The position numbers and the translations under genes were made by a program. A DNA stretch of 64,000 nucleotides, taken from the NCBI GenBank assembly GCA_024236415.1, contig JACKKN010000002.1, forward strand, positions 310,001 through 374,000, read 5' to 3'. Shown one piece after another: positions 50,276 through 58,382 of the stretch. This DNA comes from Hyphomicrobiales bacterium (GTDB lineage: Bacteria; Pseudomonadota; Alphaproteobacteria; Rhodospirillales; JACKKN01). Below the pieces are notes generated by a model that had not been told where the DNA came from, made no database searches, and worked only from the letters and a program-made list of their open reading frames with translations. Positions within the stretch are counted from its first letter, which is position 1, and the number at the start of each line of letters is the position of its first letter.

Positions 50276-51523
50276 TCAGGACGTGGAGGAAGGCGACCGG
50301 GGGGAAGGCGGCCGGCCGGCCCAGCCGGTGACGGCCAGGGACAGGGCGCCCAGCACGGCGAAGGCCACCACCAGGGGCAGCACCGTGCCATCGTAGGCCC
50401 GCCCCACCAGGATTCCCAGGACCACCGACAGCAGGGTCTGCAGCGACCCGACCACGGCCGCCGCGGTGCCGGCGATGTGGCCCAGGTGCTCCATGGCCAG
50501 GGCCTGCAGGTTGCCCATCAGCAGGCCGATGCAGAAGAACGACACCGCCATGTAGGCCATGGTGGCCCACAGCGGCGGCACCCCGCCGGCCAGGGCGGCC
50601 ACCGGCACGAAGGCCACCGACACGGCGATCAGCACCACCTGGGCGCGGACCGACAGCAGGCGCATGCCGAACCGCATCACCAGGCGCGAGTTGACGTACG
50701 AGGCGGCGCCGATGGCCAGGGCCAGGCCGCCGAAGTAGAACGGGAACAGGTCGCCCAGGCCGTAGGTCTGCTTGAACACCTGGGCCGAGGTGTTGAGGTA
50801 GCCGACGAAGGCGCCGAACACGATGCCGCCGGCCACGGTATGGCCCAGGGCGGCGCGGTGGGTGACCACCTCGCGCACCGCCAGGGCGACCCGCAGGGGC
50901 GAGAACGGGCGCCGCCGCTCGCGCCGCAGGGTCTCGGGCTGGCGCAGGGCGAACCACACCAGGCCGACCAGGGCCAGGGCCAGCAGCAGGCCGAAGATCC
51001 AGCGCCAGTGCGCCACCGCCATGACCCCCTGCCCCAGGATCGGCGCCAGCACCGGTACCAGGATGAACACCGCCATGACCAGGGACATGATGCGGGCCAT
51101 GGCCCGGCCCTGGTATCGGTCGCGCACTACGGCGACAATCACCGACCGCGGCCCGGCGGCGCCCAGGCCCTGCAGCAGCCGGCCGGCCAGCATGGTGGCG
51201 AAGTCCTGGGACAGGACCGCCAGGCCGCAGCCCAGGATATAGAGGGCGACCCCGGCGTAGATGGCCGGCTTGCGCCCGATGCTGTCGGACACCGGGCCAT
51301 AGACCATCTGCCCCAGGCCCAGGCCCAGCAGCAGCACCGAGACCACCAGCTGGGTGTCGTTGGCCGCCGCCACCCCCAGGTCGCGGCCGATGTCGCCCAG
51401 GGCCGGCAGCATGGCGTCGATGGACAGGGCGACGAGGGAGATCATCAGCGCCATCAGGACCACGAACTCGGCGAACGCCGGCCCGCGGCCGGCAGCCTGT
51501 TCGTCCGTGCGGTCGGTCGCCAT
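50276..51523 (-). CDS. Bcr/CflA-type multidrug MFS exporter
   Basis: A 415-residue 12-helix carrier. The first helix (VALSIDAMLPALGDIGRDLGV) and GQMVYGPVSDSIGRKPAIYAG carry the Bcr/CflA signature, and the AGRLLQGLGAAGPRSVIVAVVRDR loop is the 14-motif of drug exporters. Such proteins expel bicyclomycin, chloramphenicol, Cys-peptides or similar. Start at 51523 is 28 nt after the DMT gene; a longer frame begins with 14 extra residues. It is in the MarR-GNAT operon, so induction by a toxic substrate is likely. Confidence 0.9.
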   Translation of the reverse strand: MATDRTDEQAAGRGPAFAEFVVLMALMISLVALSIDAMLPALGDIGRDLGVAAANDTQLVVSVLLLGLGLGQMVYGPVSDSIGRKPAIYAGVALYILGCGLAVLSQDFATMLAGRLLQGLGAAGPRSVIVAVVRDRYQGRAMARIMSLVMAVFILVPVLAPILGQGVMAVAHWRWIFGLLLALALVGLVWFALRQPETLRRERRRPFSPLRVALAVREVVTHRAALGHTVAGGIVFGAFVGYLNTSAQVFKQTYGLGDLFPFYFGGLALAIGAASYVNSRLVMRFGMRLLSVRAQVVLIAVSVAFVPVAALAGGVPPLWATMAYMAVSFFCIGLLMGNLQALAMEHLGHIAGTAAAVVGSLQTLLSVVLGILVGRAYDGTVLPLVVAFAVLGALSLAVTGWAGRPPSPRSPSSTS

Positions 51524-51551
51524 GTCCCTGCTCCCCGGTGGAATCGGCGCC

Positions 51552-52457
51552 CTATTTGGCACCAACGGCGCGGGGTGTCCAGTGCGCCAGCCACAGGCCG
51601 CCGGCGACGCAGGCCAGCCCGGCCAGGAACAGGCCGGTGACCGGCTCGTCCAGCAGCGCCGCCCCCAGGGCCGTGGCGGTGACCGGCCCCAGGGCCAGGA
51701 ACATGGAGGTCCGGGTCGGGGTCGAATGCTTCAGGGCCCACAGCCACAGCACGTATCCGGCGCTGCTGCTGGCGCCGATGAACACCACCGCCGCCCAGCC
51801 GCCGGGGGTGAAGGTGGGCAGGGCGGCGAAGAACCCCTCCGCCGCCGCCGGCACGGCCAGGAACAGGACCGAGGCCAGCATGGCGAAGGCGCCCACGTGC
51901 AGCGGCGGGTAGCGGCGCAGGTAGGGCCGGTACAGGACGCTGCACAGGCCGCCGGTGGCGGCGCTGGCGAACACCGCCGCCACCCCCAGCCAGACGCCGG
52001 CGCCGCCCGCCCCGGCCGGGACCAGCACCTTGGCCCCCAGGGCCAGGCCCACCCCCAGGATGGTCAGCAGCACGCCGCCGGTCTTGGCCGCCGACGGCAG
52101 CTCGTGGCCCCACAGGGCGCCGAACCCCACGGTGAACAGGGGGAAGGTGGTGAAGATCAGCGCGCCGAGGCCCGAGCCGATGTACTGCAGGCCATAGTTC
52201 AGCAGCGCGATCAGGACGCCGAACTGGCCGATGCCCAGCGCCGCGATGGGCAGCAGGTCGGCGCGGGCGAACCGCACCCGCGCCGCCAGCAGCACCGGCG
52301 GCACCAGCAGCAGGACGCCGATGGCGTAGCGCAGCAGGGCCAGCGAGATGGGGTCGGTCTGGCCGATCACGTAGCGGGTGGCGACCATGGTCGAACCGAC
52401 GAAGATGCCGGTGGCGGCGCCGGCCAGGACCGGCAGCGCCGGCGCCGGGGCGCTCAT
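51552..52457 (-). CDS. DMT-superfamily (EamA) exporter
   Basis: A 301-residue ten-helix transporter with two EamA repeats, starting LPVLAGAATGIFVGSTMVATRYVIGQ; the second repeat begins VWLGVAAVFASAATGGLCSVLY. It starts in an ATGA overlap with the MarR-GNAT gene and precedes the Bcr/CflA gene, so two unrelated exporters are co-expressed. Amino acid or metabolite export is usual for the family; the substrate is unknown. Confidence 0.9.
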   Translation of the reverse strand: MSAPAPALPVLAGAATGIFVGSTMVATRYVIGQTDPISLALLRYAIGVLLLVPPVLLAARVRFARADLLPIAALGIGQFGVLIALLNYGLQYIGSGLGALIFTTFPLFTVGFGALWGHELPSAAKTGGVLLTILGVGLALGAKVLVPAGAGGAGVWLGVAAVFASAATGGLCSVLYRPYLRRYPPLHVGAFAMLASVLFLAVPAAAEGFFAALPTFTPGGWAAVVFIGASSSAGYVLWLWALKHSTPTRTSMFLALGPVTATALGAALLDEPVTGLFLAGLACVAGGLWLAHWTPRAVGAK

Positions 52458-53428
52458 GGGCCGGGCGGCGGGGCCGTCCCCTTGGCGGTCAGGTCCAGGT
52501 CCCAGTTCTGGCCCACCAGGTCCTTGCCGAAGCTGTGGTGGGGTTCCTCCTCCACCAGCACGAATCCGGCGGCCTCGTAGATGCGCCGCGCCGCCGCCAG
52601 GTTCTTGTTGGTCCACAGGGTCAGCTTGCGGTAGCCCCTGGCGCGGGCGAAGCGGATGCACTCGTCCACCAGGCGGTGGCCGATGCCCAGGCCGCGGGCG
52701 GCGGGCTCGACCAGCAGCATGCGCAACTGGGCCACCCGCAAGGACTTGCGCACCACGAACACCGAGCCGGCGATGGCGCCGTCCACCTCGGCGATCCAGC
52801 AGCGTTCCCAGTCGGGCTGGAAGTTGTCGATGAAGTCGGCGGCGATGCGCGCCACCAGGGCCTCGAAGGTGTTGTCCCAGCCCCATTCCTCGGCGTACAG
52901 CACGGCGTGGCGGTGCACCACCCAGCCCATGTCGCCGGGCTGGTGCGGGCGCAGCAGGTAGGGTGCCCGGCGCGGCATGTCGTCGCCCAGCAGCCGCTGG
53001 ATGGTGGCCATGGCGGCGGCCAGGCGGTCGCGGTCGGCCGGCGCCAGGTGGTCCAGCATGGCGCCGATCTGGGCCCGCGAGCGGGCGTTGAGCTGGGCGA
53101 AGGCGGCCTGGCCGGCGTCGCTGAGGGCCAGGATGGTGCGCCGGCCGTCCTCGGGCGCGCGGCGCCTTTCCACCAGGCCCTGCTTGTCCAGGCCGCGCAG
53201 GATGCGGCTCAGGTAGCCGGCGTCCAGGTCCAGCTCGCGGCACAGCTCGCTGGCCGAGGTCTCGCCGTGGTGGGCCAGCTCGTAGATGACGCGGGCATGG
53301 GCCAGGGGATGGGGGCTGCGCAGCAGGCCCTGGTTCAGGACGCCGATGCGCTGGGTGTAGAAGCGGTTGAAGCGGCGCACCGCCTCGATCCGCGCCTGGC
53401 CATCGGTCTTTCGGGGGCTCCGGGACAT
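52454..53428 (-). CDS. MarR-type regulator fused to a GNAT acetyltransferase
   Basis: A 324-residue bifunctional protein. The N-terminal MarR winged helix (1-150) has AHHGETSASELCRELDLDAGYLSRILRGLDKQGLVERRR; the C-terminal GNAT domain (160-320) has LRMLLVEPAARGLGIGHRLVDECIRFAR and LTLWTNKNLAAARRIYEAAGFVLVEEEPHHSFG. This fusion is known in proteobacteria, but its ligands are mostly unstudied. ATG 53428 lies 2 nt from an operator pair and a TTGACA, so the mRNA is probably leaderless. It leads an operon with two exporters and an M20 peptidase, which it probably represses. Confidence 0.9.
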   Translation of the reverse strand: MSRSPRKTDGQARIEAVRRFNRFYTQRIGVLNQGLLRSPHPLAHARVIYELAHHGETSASELCRELDLDAGYLSRILRGLDKQGLVERRRAPEDGRRTILALSDAGQAAFAQLNARSRAQIGAMLDHLAPADRDRLAAAMATIQRLLGDDMPRRAPYLLRPHQPGDMGWVVHRHAVLYAEEWGWDNTFEALVARIAADFIDNFQPDWERCWIAEVDGAIAGSVFVVRKSLRVAQLRMLLVEPAARGLGIGHRLVDECIRFARARGYRKLTLWTNKNLAAARRIYEAAGFVLVEEEPHHSFGKDLVGQNWDLDLTAKGTAPPPGP

Positions 53429-53430
53429 GT

Positions 53431-53464
53431 TTGATATCGTCAATCAATTACTTGATTTTGTCAA
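53431..53464 (-). promoter_or_regulatory. Twin operator and promoter of the MarR-GNAT operon
   Basis: Two near-identical palindromic sites, TTGATATCGTCAA (53431-53443) and TTGATTTTGTCAA (53452-53464), have centres 21 bp apart, two helical turns on one face. On the minus strand the distal site contains a perfect -35 TTGACA (53464-53459); the -10 region falls in the proximal site, placing the start of transcription near ATG 53428. Binding of a MarR dimer here would block the promoter, so autorepression is expected. Confidence 0.7.
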
Positions 53465-53532
53465 CTATTCGTCGGCCTGCCGGCGCGGCGACGGAACCGG
53501 CCACGGCAGGCTGCCGAAATACCCGTCGGGGC

Positions 53533-53632
53533 CCTTCGAGGCTCGCTCCGCTCGCACCTCAGGGAGAGGCGAAGAATCGGTAATTTTTTGAAAAACCTCA
53601 GCCTGAGGTGCCCGCAACGCGGGCCTCGAAGG
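53533..53632. repeat. Inverted dispersed repeat
   Basis: Two 31-bp arms, left 53533-53563 (starts CCTTCGAGGC, ends ACCTCAGG) and right 53602-53632 (reverse complement, CCTGAGGTGC ... GCCTCGAAGG), differ at about five positions and enclose 38 bp. Elements of the CCTTCGAG...CCTCAGG form are common between alphaproteobacterial genes. It lies between the MarR-GNAT promoter and the GGDEF-EAL stop and contains no gene. Confidence 0.7.
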
Positions 53633-53667
53633 CGATGATGCCGGGCACGGTGACTTTTCAGCAGGCC

Positions 53668-56208
53668 CTAGGACGCCAGCAGGGTGCCGGCCAGTTCGGC
53701 GAAGGCGTCGGCGGGCACGGGGCGGCCGAACAGGAACCCCTGGGCCATGTCACAGCGCAGGTCGCGCAGGAAGTCGTACTGCGCCTCCTCCTCGACCCCC
53801 TCGGCGATGACCTCCAGGTCCAGGCTGCGGCCCATGGCGATGATGGCCTCGACCAGCTTGGCCTCGCCGGTGTCGTCGATCACGTCGCGGATGAACGACT
53901 TGTCGACCTTCAGGGTCCGCACCGGGAACCGGCGCAGGTAGCTGAGCGACGAGTAGCCGGTGCCGAAATCGTCGATGGTCATGCGCACCCCCTTGGCGGC
54001 CAGGCGGTGCAACTGGTCCTCGATGTCGCGGAACTCCTCCATCAGCACCGATTCGGTGATCTCCAGATTCAGGCAGCCGGGCTCGAGGCCGCAGGCGTCG
54101 AGGGTGTCCAGCACCAGGTCGACGAAGTTCTTGCGGTGGAACTGGCGGCTCGACACGTTGACCGAGATCCACGACAGGGACAGGCCGGCGCTGCGCCAGG
54201 CCGCCATCTGGCGGCAGGCCTCCTGCAGCACCCAGGCGCCGATGGACGCGATCAGGCCGGTTTCCTCGGCCACCGGGATGAAGGTGTCGGGCGCCACCTG
54301 GCCCAGGTCCGGGTTGTTCCAGCGCAGCAGGCTCTCGGCGTGGTGGATGCGGCCGTCGGCGACCTGGACGATGGGCTGGTAGTTCAGGGTCAGCTCGCCG
54401 TTTTCCAGGGCGTGGCGCAGGCGGTTCTCGACCTCGATCCGGGTGCGCGCCTGGCGGTCCATCTCGGGGGTGAAGAACCGGTACCCGTTGCGCCCCGACT
54501 GCTTGACCCGGTACATGGCCGAATCGGCGTTGCGCATCAGGGCGTCGGGGTCCTCGCCGTCGTCGGGGTAGACGGCGATGCCGACGCTGGCCGACACGTA
54601 ATGGTCGAGGCCGTCCAGCACGAACGGCTCGTTGAACCGGCCGACCAGCTTTTCCGCCACCACGTCGGCGTCCAGCGGGTCGGCCAGGTCGCCCAGGATG
54701 ATCATGAACTCGTCGCCGCCCAGGCGCGCCACCGTGTCGCCGCGCCGCACCTGGTCGGCGAACCGCTTGCCGGCCAGGCGCAGCAGCTCGTCGCCGCAGG
54801 CGTGGCCCATGGTGTCGTTGACCATCTTGAAGTTGTCCAGGTCCACGAACAGCACCGCGATCTTGCGCTTGTTGCGCCGGGCGCCGCCGATGGCCTGGCC
54901 CAGGCGGTCGACCGCCAGGAACCGGTTCGGCAGGCCGGTGGTGTGGTCGAAGGTCGCCCGCTGCACCAGCTTGGACTCGTACTCCTTGCGCAGGGTGATG
55001 TCTTCCTTCAGGCACAGGTAGTTGGCGATGCGGCCCTGGTCGTCGTAGATCGGCGACATGGCCGCCTGTTCCCAGATCATGCTGCCGTCCTTGCACTTGT
55101 TGTGCAGCTCGCCCTGCCACTGCCCGCCGGCGGAGATGGTCCGCCACAGTTCCTCGTACACCGCGCGCGGGGTGTGGCCCGACTTCATGAAGCGCGGGTT
55201 GCGGCCCAGGACCTCGGCGGCGGCGTAGCCCGAGCTCTGCTCGAACTGCGGGTTGACGTACACGATGCTGCCGTCGGTGTCGGTGATGACCACCGACACC
55301 GGGCTCTGCTCGACGGCCTGGGAAAGCTGGCGCAGGCGCGCTTCGGTGCGGCGCCGCTCGGTGATGTCGGTGCCGATGGCCTGGAACGAGGTCACCGCGC
55401 CGGCGTCGTCGAAGAAGGCATGCTCGCTCCACAGGTGCCAGCGCGCCTCGCCGTCGGCGCCGCGCGCCTCGCGCTCCAGGGTGCGGAAGGACCGTTCGGG
55501 CGTGAACTCGGCCAGGTGCGCCAGCAGGATGCGGCGGCCGTCGTCGTCCAGGGTGTCGGCCATGCGGGTGCCGACCAGGCTTTCCGGGCCGGCGCCGTAG
55601 AACCGGGCGTAGGCCCGGTTGACGAAGGTCAGGGTGGTGTCGGGCTCGAACCGGCAGATCAGGTCCGACTGGTCCTCGACCAGGGCGCGGTAGCGCTGCT
55701 CGCTGGTGCGCAGCTCGGCGGCGGCGCGGCGGCGCTCGGCGATCTCCCGCTTCAACAGCTCATTGGACGCGATCAGGCCGCGGGTGCGGGCCGCCACCAC
55801 CTCCTCCAGCTGGTCGTGGGCCCGCACCATCTCGGACGCCGTCTCCTTGTCCGCCGTCACGTCCCGGGCGGTGGCGTAGATGTGGCCGAGGGTGCGCTCG
55901 GTCCGCGCCGACCAGTTCAACCAGCGGTAAGTGCCGTCGCTGTGGCGGCAGCGGTTCTCGAAGCTGCTCAGCGGGTTCTCGCCGGTGCGCAGGGATTCGA
56001 GCGCGGCCTCGGTCCGGGCGTGGTCGTCGGGGTGCATGAAATCCATGAACGGCCGGCCGGTCAGGTCGGCGGCGCTGTGGCCCAGGACCCGGGTGAACGC
56101 CGGGTTGACCTGCAGGAACCAGCCGTCGAACGTGGCGACGCACATGGGGTCCACCGCCATCTCGAAGGCCCGCGCCAGGTCCGCCGCCGCCCGGACGTCA
56201 CGATCCAT
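53668..56208 (-). CDS. PAS-PAS-PAS-GGDEF-EAL protein
   Basis: An 846-residue soluble c-di-GMP enzyme. Three PAS domains (about 15-120, 165-285, 295-410) precede a GGDEF domain with intact GGDEF at 497-501 and I-site RRGD (488-491), then an EAL domain (590-846). EAL reads ESL (625-627), keeping the catalytic Glu; NVSSRQF, LEITES, DDFGTGYSS and the EGVEEEAQ loop are intact, so both activities are possible. No transmembrane segment. Start is at 56208 (MDRDVR); a longer frame adds nine residues. Confidence 0.94.
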   Translation of the reverse strand: MDRDVRAAADLARAFEMAVDPMCVATFDGWFLQVNPAFTRVLGHSAADLTGRPFMDFMHPDDHARTEAALESLRTGENPLSSFENRCRHSDGTYRWLNWSARTERTLGHIYATARDVTADKETASEMVRAHDQLEEVVAARTRGLIASNELLKREIAERRRAAAELRTSEQRYRALVEDQSDLICRFEPDTTLTFVNRAYARFYGAGPESLVGTRMADTLDDDGRRILLAHLAEFTPERSFRTLEREARGADGEARWHLWSEHAFFDDAGAVTSFQAIGTDITERRRTEARLRQLSQAVEQSPVSVVITDTDGSIVYVNPQFEQSSGYAAAEVLGRNPRFMKSGHTPRAVYEELWRTISAGGQWQGELHNKCKDGSMIWEQAAMSPIYDDQGRIANYLCLKEDITLRKEYESKLVQRATFDHTTGLPNRFLAVDRLGQAIGGARRNKRKIAVLFVDLDNFKMVNDTMGHACGDELLRLAGKRFADQVRRGDTVARLGGDEFMIILGDLADPLDADVVAEKLVGRFNEPFVLDGLDHYVSASVGIAVYPDDGEDPDALMRNADSAMYRVKQSGRNGYRFFTPEMDRQARTRIEVENRLRHALENGELTLNYQPIVQVADGRIHHAESLLRWNNPDLGQVAPDTFIPVAEETGLIASIGAWVLQEACRQMAAWRSAGLSLSWISVNVSSRQFHRKNFVDLVLDTLDACGLEPGCLNLEITESVLMEEFRDIEDQLHRLAAKGVRMTIDDFGTGYSSLSYLRRFPVRTLKVDKSFIRDVIDDTGEAKLVEAIIAMGRSLDLEVIAEGVEEEAQYDFLRDLRCDMAQGFLFGRPVPADAFAELAGTLLAS

Positions 56209-56606
56209 GGGCACGCCCCCCGCGCGCCGGGGCACCCGGATCGCGCCCCTGGCGCCGACCCGTCCCGGCGCGCGCCAAGGGGCGGACTGCGTGGAATCCG
56301 TCCGAGGGCACGGGACGCCCCCTCCTTCCCCTCAGAAGAAGCGTGAACACGGCTTTTCCCCCAGTTTCGGCGCCGGTGCGAGGATCGGTCCGGCGCGCGG
56401 AATCCCGGTCTTATACCAAGTTTTCGCCCTGGCCACCACGCCTTACTGGCCGGCGGGCGGGCGGGCCGGGCAACGGTGCCGGGGGGCCGGCGGCACCGGT
56501 GTATGATCGTTAATTTCGATTATTATTCGAAATATTACTCGTTTCACCAATTTTTCGTCCGGCGATACCATCCCTGCAACGACCACCCACACCCAGGAGG
56601 GATGCC
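56209..56606. promoter_or_regulatory. Divergent region with a palindrome before dps
   Basis: The 398-bp gap is GC-rich except for an AT tract just upstream of dps. There the perfect inverted repeat ATTTCGA-N7-TCGAAAT at 56513-56533 lies 73 bp before the dps start; it has the length of a Fur/Irr- or OxyR-type site, but I cannot assign the protein. An AGGAGG ribosome site lies right before ATG 56607. Confidence 0.5.
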
Positions 56607-57134
56607 ATGACCACCACCACCGCGCCCAAGTCCGCCAAGTCCGCCAAGGCCGTCACCGCCGCCGGGACGGCGATCGACATCGGCATCTCGGAACGGGACC
56701 GCGCCGCCATCGCCGCCGGCCTGTCGCGCCTGCTGGCCGACACCTACACGCTGTACCTGAAGACCCACAACTTTCACTGGAACGTGACCGGCCCGATGTT
56801 CAATACGTTGCACCTGATGTTCGAGCAGCAGTACACGGAACTGGCGATGGCCGTCGACGAGATCGCCGAGCGCATCCGCGCCCTGGGCTTCCCGGCCCCC
56901 GGCTCCTACGCCCAGTTCATCGAGCTGACCCGCATCATCGAGGAGACGGGCCTGCCCACGGCCGAGGCGATGATCGCCCAGTTGGCCAAGGACCAGGAAT
57001 CGGTGGCCCGTACGGCGCGCGAGGTCTTCCCCCTGGCCGACGCCGCCAACGACCAGCCCACCGCCGACGTGCTGACCCAGCGCCTGCAGGTGCACGAGAA
57101 GACCGCCTGGATGCTGCGCAGCATGCTGGCCTGA
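56607..57134 (+). CDS. dps: Dps-family DNA-binding ferroxidase
   Basis: A 175-residue ferritin-like protein of the Dps group. A basic, Lys/Ala-rich tail (residues 1-22: KSAKSAKAV) could bind DNA; the core carries the ferroxidase site LKTHNFHWNVTGPMFNTLH and FEQQYTELAMAVDEIAERIR with His, Asp and Glu ligands. Dps dodecamers oxidise iron with hydrogen peroxide and protect DNA. ATG 56607 has AGGAGG. An operator-like palindrome at 56513-56533 suggests iron or oxidant control. Confidence 0.94.
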   Translation: MTTTTAPKSAKSAKAVTAAGTAIDIGISERDRAAIAAGLSRLLADTYTLYLKTHNFHWNVTGPMFNTLHLMFEQQYTELAMAVDEIAERIRALGFPAPGSYAQFIELTRIIEETGLPTAEAMIAQLAKDQESVARTAREVFPLADAANDQPTADVLTQRLQVHEKTAWMLRSMLA

Positions 57135-57160
57135 TCCGCCGGCGCGCCGCCGCCGGCCCG

Positions 57161-57262
57161 GGGCAACGGCGTGGCGGGTCGGACGGACCGCTCCGGCGGT
57201 CCGCCTGGCCCAGGGCAACGGCGTGGCGGGTCGGACGGACCGCTCCGGCGGTCCGCCCGGCC
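57161..57262. repeat. 52-bp tandem repeat with internal hairpins
   Basis: Two nearly identical 50-bp copies (57161-57210 and 57213-57262; period 52), each starting GGGCAACGGCGTGGCGGGTC and containing the perfect hairpin GGACCGC-TCCG-GCGGTCC. It lies after dps, where the hairpins may protect or end its mRNA; no T-tract follows. The rest of the gap to 57367 is GC-rich without a gene. Confidence 0.85.
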
Positions 57263-57367
57263 CGGTCCGGGAAGCGGACCTTTCCCGGGCCCGACGGGGG
57301 CCCCGGCATCCCGGTGCCGGGGTCCCCTGGCGCGCCGCGGGCGACGCAGGTGCCGGCGCCGGCCGGA

Positions 57368-57604
57368 TCAGCGATCGCTGCCGCCGGACCCCGGCGGGCG
57401 CGGTGGGCGCGGTGGGCGCGGGGGCGCGGCAGGGCCCGTGGCCCGGGTCTCCGTCGCGCGCAGGGCCGCGACCTCGGGCGGCAGGCGGCCCTGGCGGCGG
57501 TAGGTGGCCATGGCCTCGCGCACCAGCTCGTCGTCGCTAAGGTCGCGGTCGGCCAGGGGCACCCCGCCCAGGCGGCGGATCAGGGCGTCGCGTTCCTTGC
57601 CCAT
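57368..57604 (-). CDS. Small hypothetical protein with a Pro-rich tail
   Basis: A 78-residue protein: a charged helical N-terminal half (DALIRRLGGVPLADRDLSDDE; VREAMATYRRQGR) and a disordered tail (AAPPRPPRPPRPPGSGG). ATG 57604 has an excellent AGGAGAGGG site. It lies 32 nt after the lipoprotein gene on the same strand. The Pro-rich tail may bind a partner; no family recognised. Confidence 0.6.
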   Translation of the reverse strand: MGKERDALIRRLGGVPLADRDLSDDELVREAMATYRRQGRLPPEVAALRATETRATGPAAPPRPPRPPRPPGSGGSDR

Positions 57605-57636
57605 GGTGCCCTCTCCTGCGGTCCGTCCGCGCGGCC

Positions 57637-58266
57637 CTACCAGACGCTCATCCACTGCGCCAGGGTGATCACCTGGGGCGGCTGGCCGTTGTCGCGCACC
57701 CAGGAGTCCACGGCCCACAGGGTCGAGGTGGCCAGCTCCTCGATCACCGCCGTGTTGTGCGGCCAGCGGAAGTCCAGCAGCGAGCCGCGGATCACCGGCG
57801 CCCGCACCCGGTGGTAGCGCAGCAGGCCGTTGCGCTCGGCCATCAGCAGGTAGCTGGTGGTGTTGACCGTCTCGTCGATGCAGTCCTGCTGGTCGGCCTC
57901 GCCCCAGCCGCGGATGCGGCGCAGGCCGCCCTCGTCGTTGGAGGTGCCGGCCAGGGGCCCCACCACCTGCTCGACCCGGGCGATGGCCAGGCGGATGGAC
58001 TCCCGCTCCTGGTCGGCGGTGTCGGCCGCGCCCATGACCTCGCGCAGCACGTCCAGGATCAGGGTGTTGTCCACCGCGGTCTGGTAGTAGCAGCTGAAGC
58101 CGTGGCAGACACGGGTGTGCGCCGCGTCGGGCGGGCTCGCCTTGAGGCGGCCGTAGTAGTCGTCGATGCTGTCGTAGGAGTACGAGCAGGCGCCGCCCGC
58201 CAGGGGCAGGACCGCCGCCAGAACCAAGACCCGCGCCCGCGCGAGCGCCCGCGTTCGTATCGCCAT
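57637..58266 (-). CDS. Hypothetical lipoprotein
   Basis: A 209-residue lipoprotein with a lipobox at LAGGAC (Cys27). The mature part has several Cys (RVCHGFSCYYQTAV; QDCIDETVN), which may form disulfides, and a SYLLMAERNGLLRYHRVRAPVIRGSLLDFRWPHNTAV block. Start at 58266 is the only one that gives a signal peptide. I do not recognise a family. Confidence 0.75.
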   Translation of the reverse strand: MAIRTRALARARVLVLAAVLPLAGGACSYSYDSIDDYYGRLKASPPDAAHTRVCHGFSCYYQTAVDNTLILDVLREVMGAADTADQERESIRLAIARVEQVVGPLAGTSNDEGGLRRIRGWGEADQQDCIDETVNTTSYLLMAERNGLLRYHRVRAPVIRGSLLDFRWPHNTAVIEELATSTLWAVDSWVRDNGQPPQVITLAQWMSVW

Positions 58267-58382
58267 GGGTGTCCCCCAGTGTCTCCCCGGTTGGTGCCCG
58301 GAATCCGCCATGGCCGTTGCCCGGCCTTGCCCCATGGTAACCGGCAACGGCCCGTCCGCCCAGCCCCCTTGCGGGGCGGCGT

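Noticed and set aside
57161..57262. CRISPR array
   Set aside because: Only two copies, 2 bp apart, so there is no spacer.
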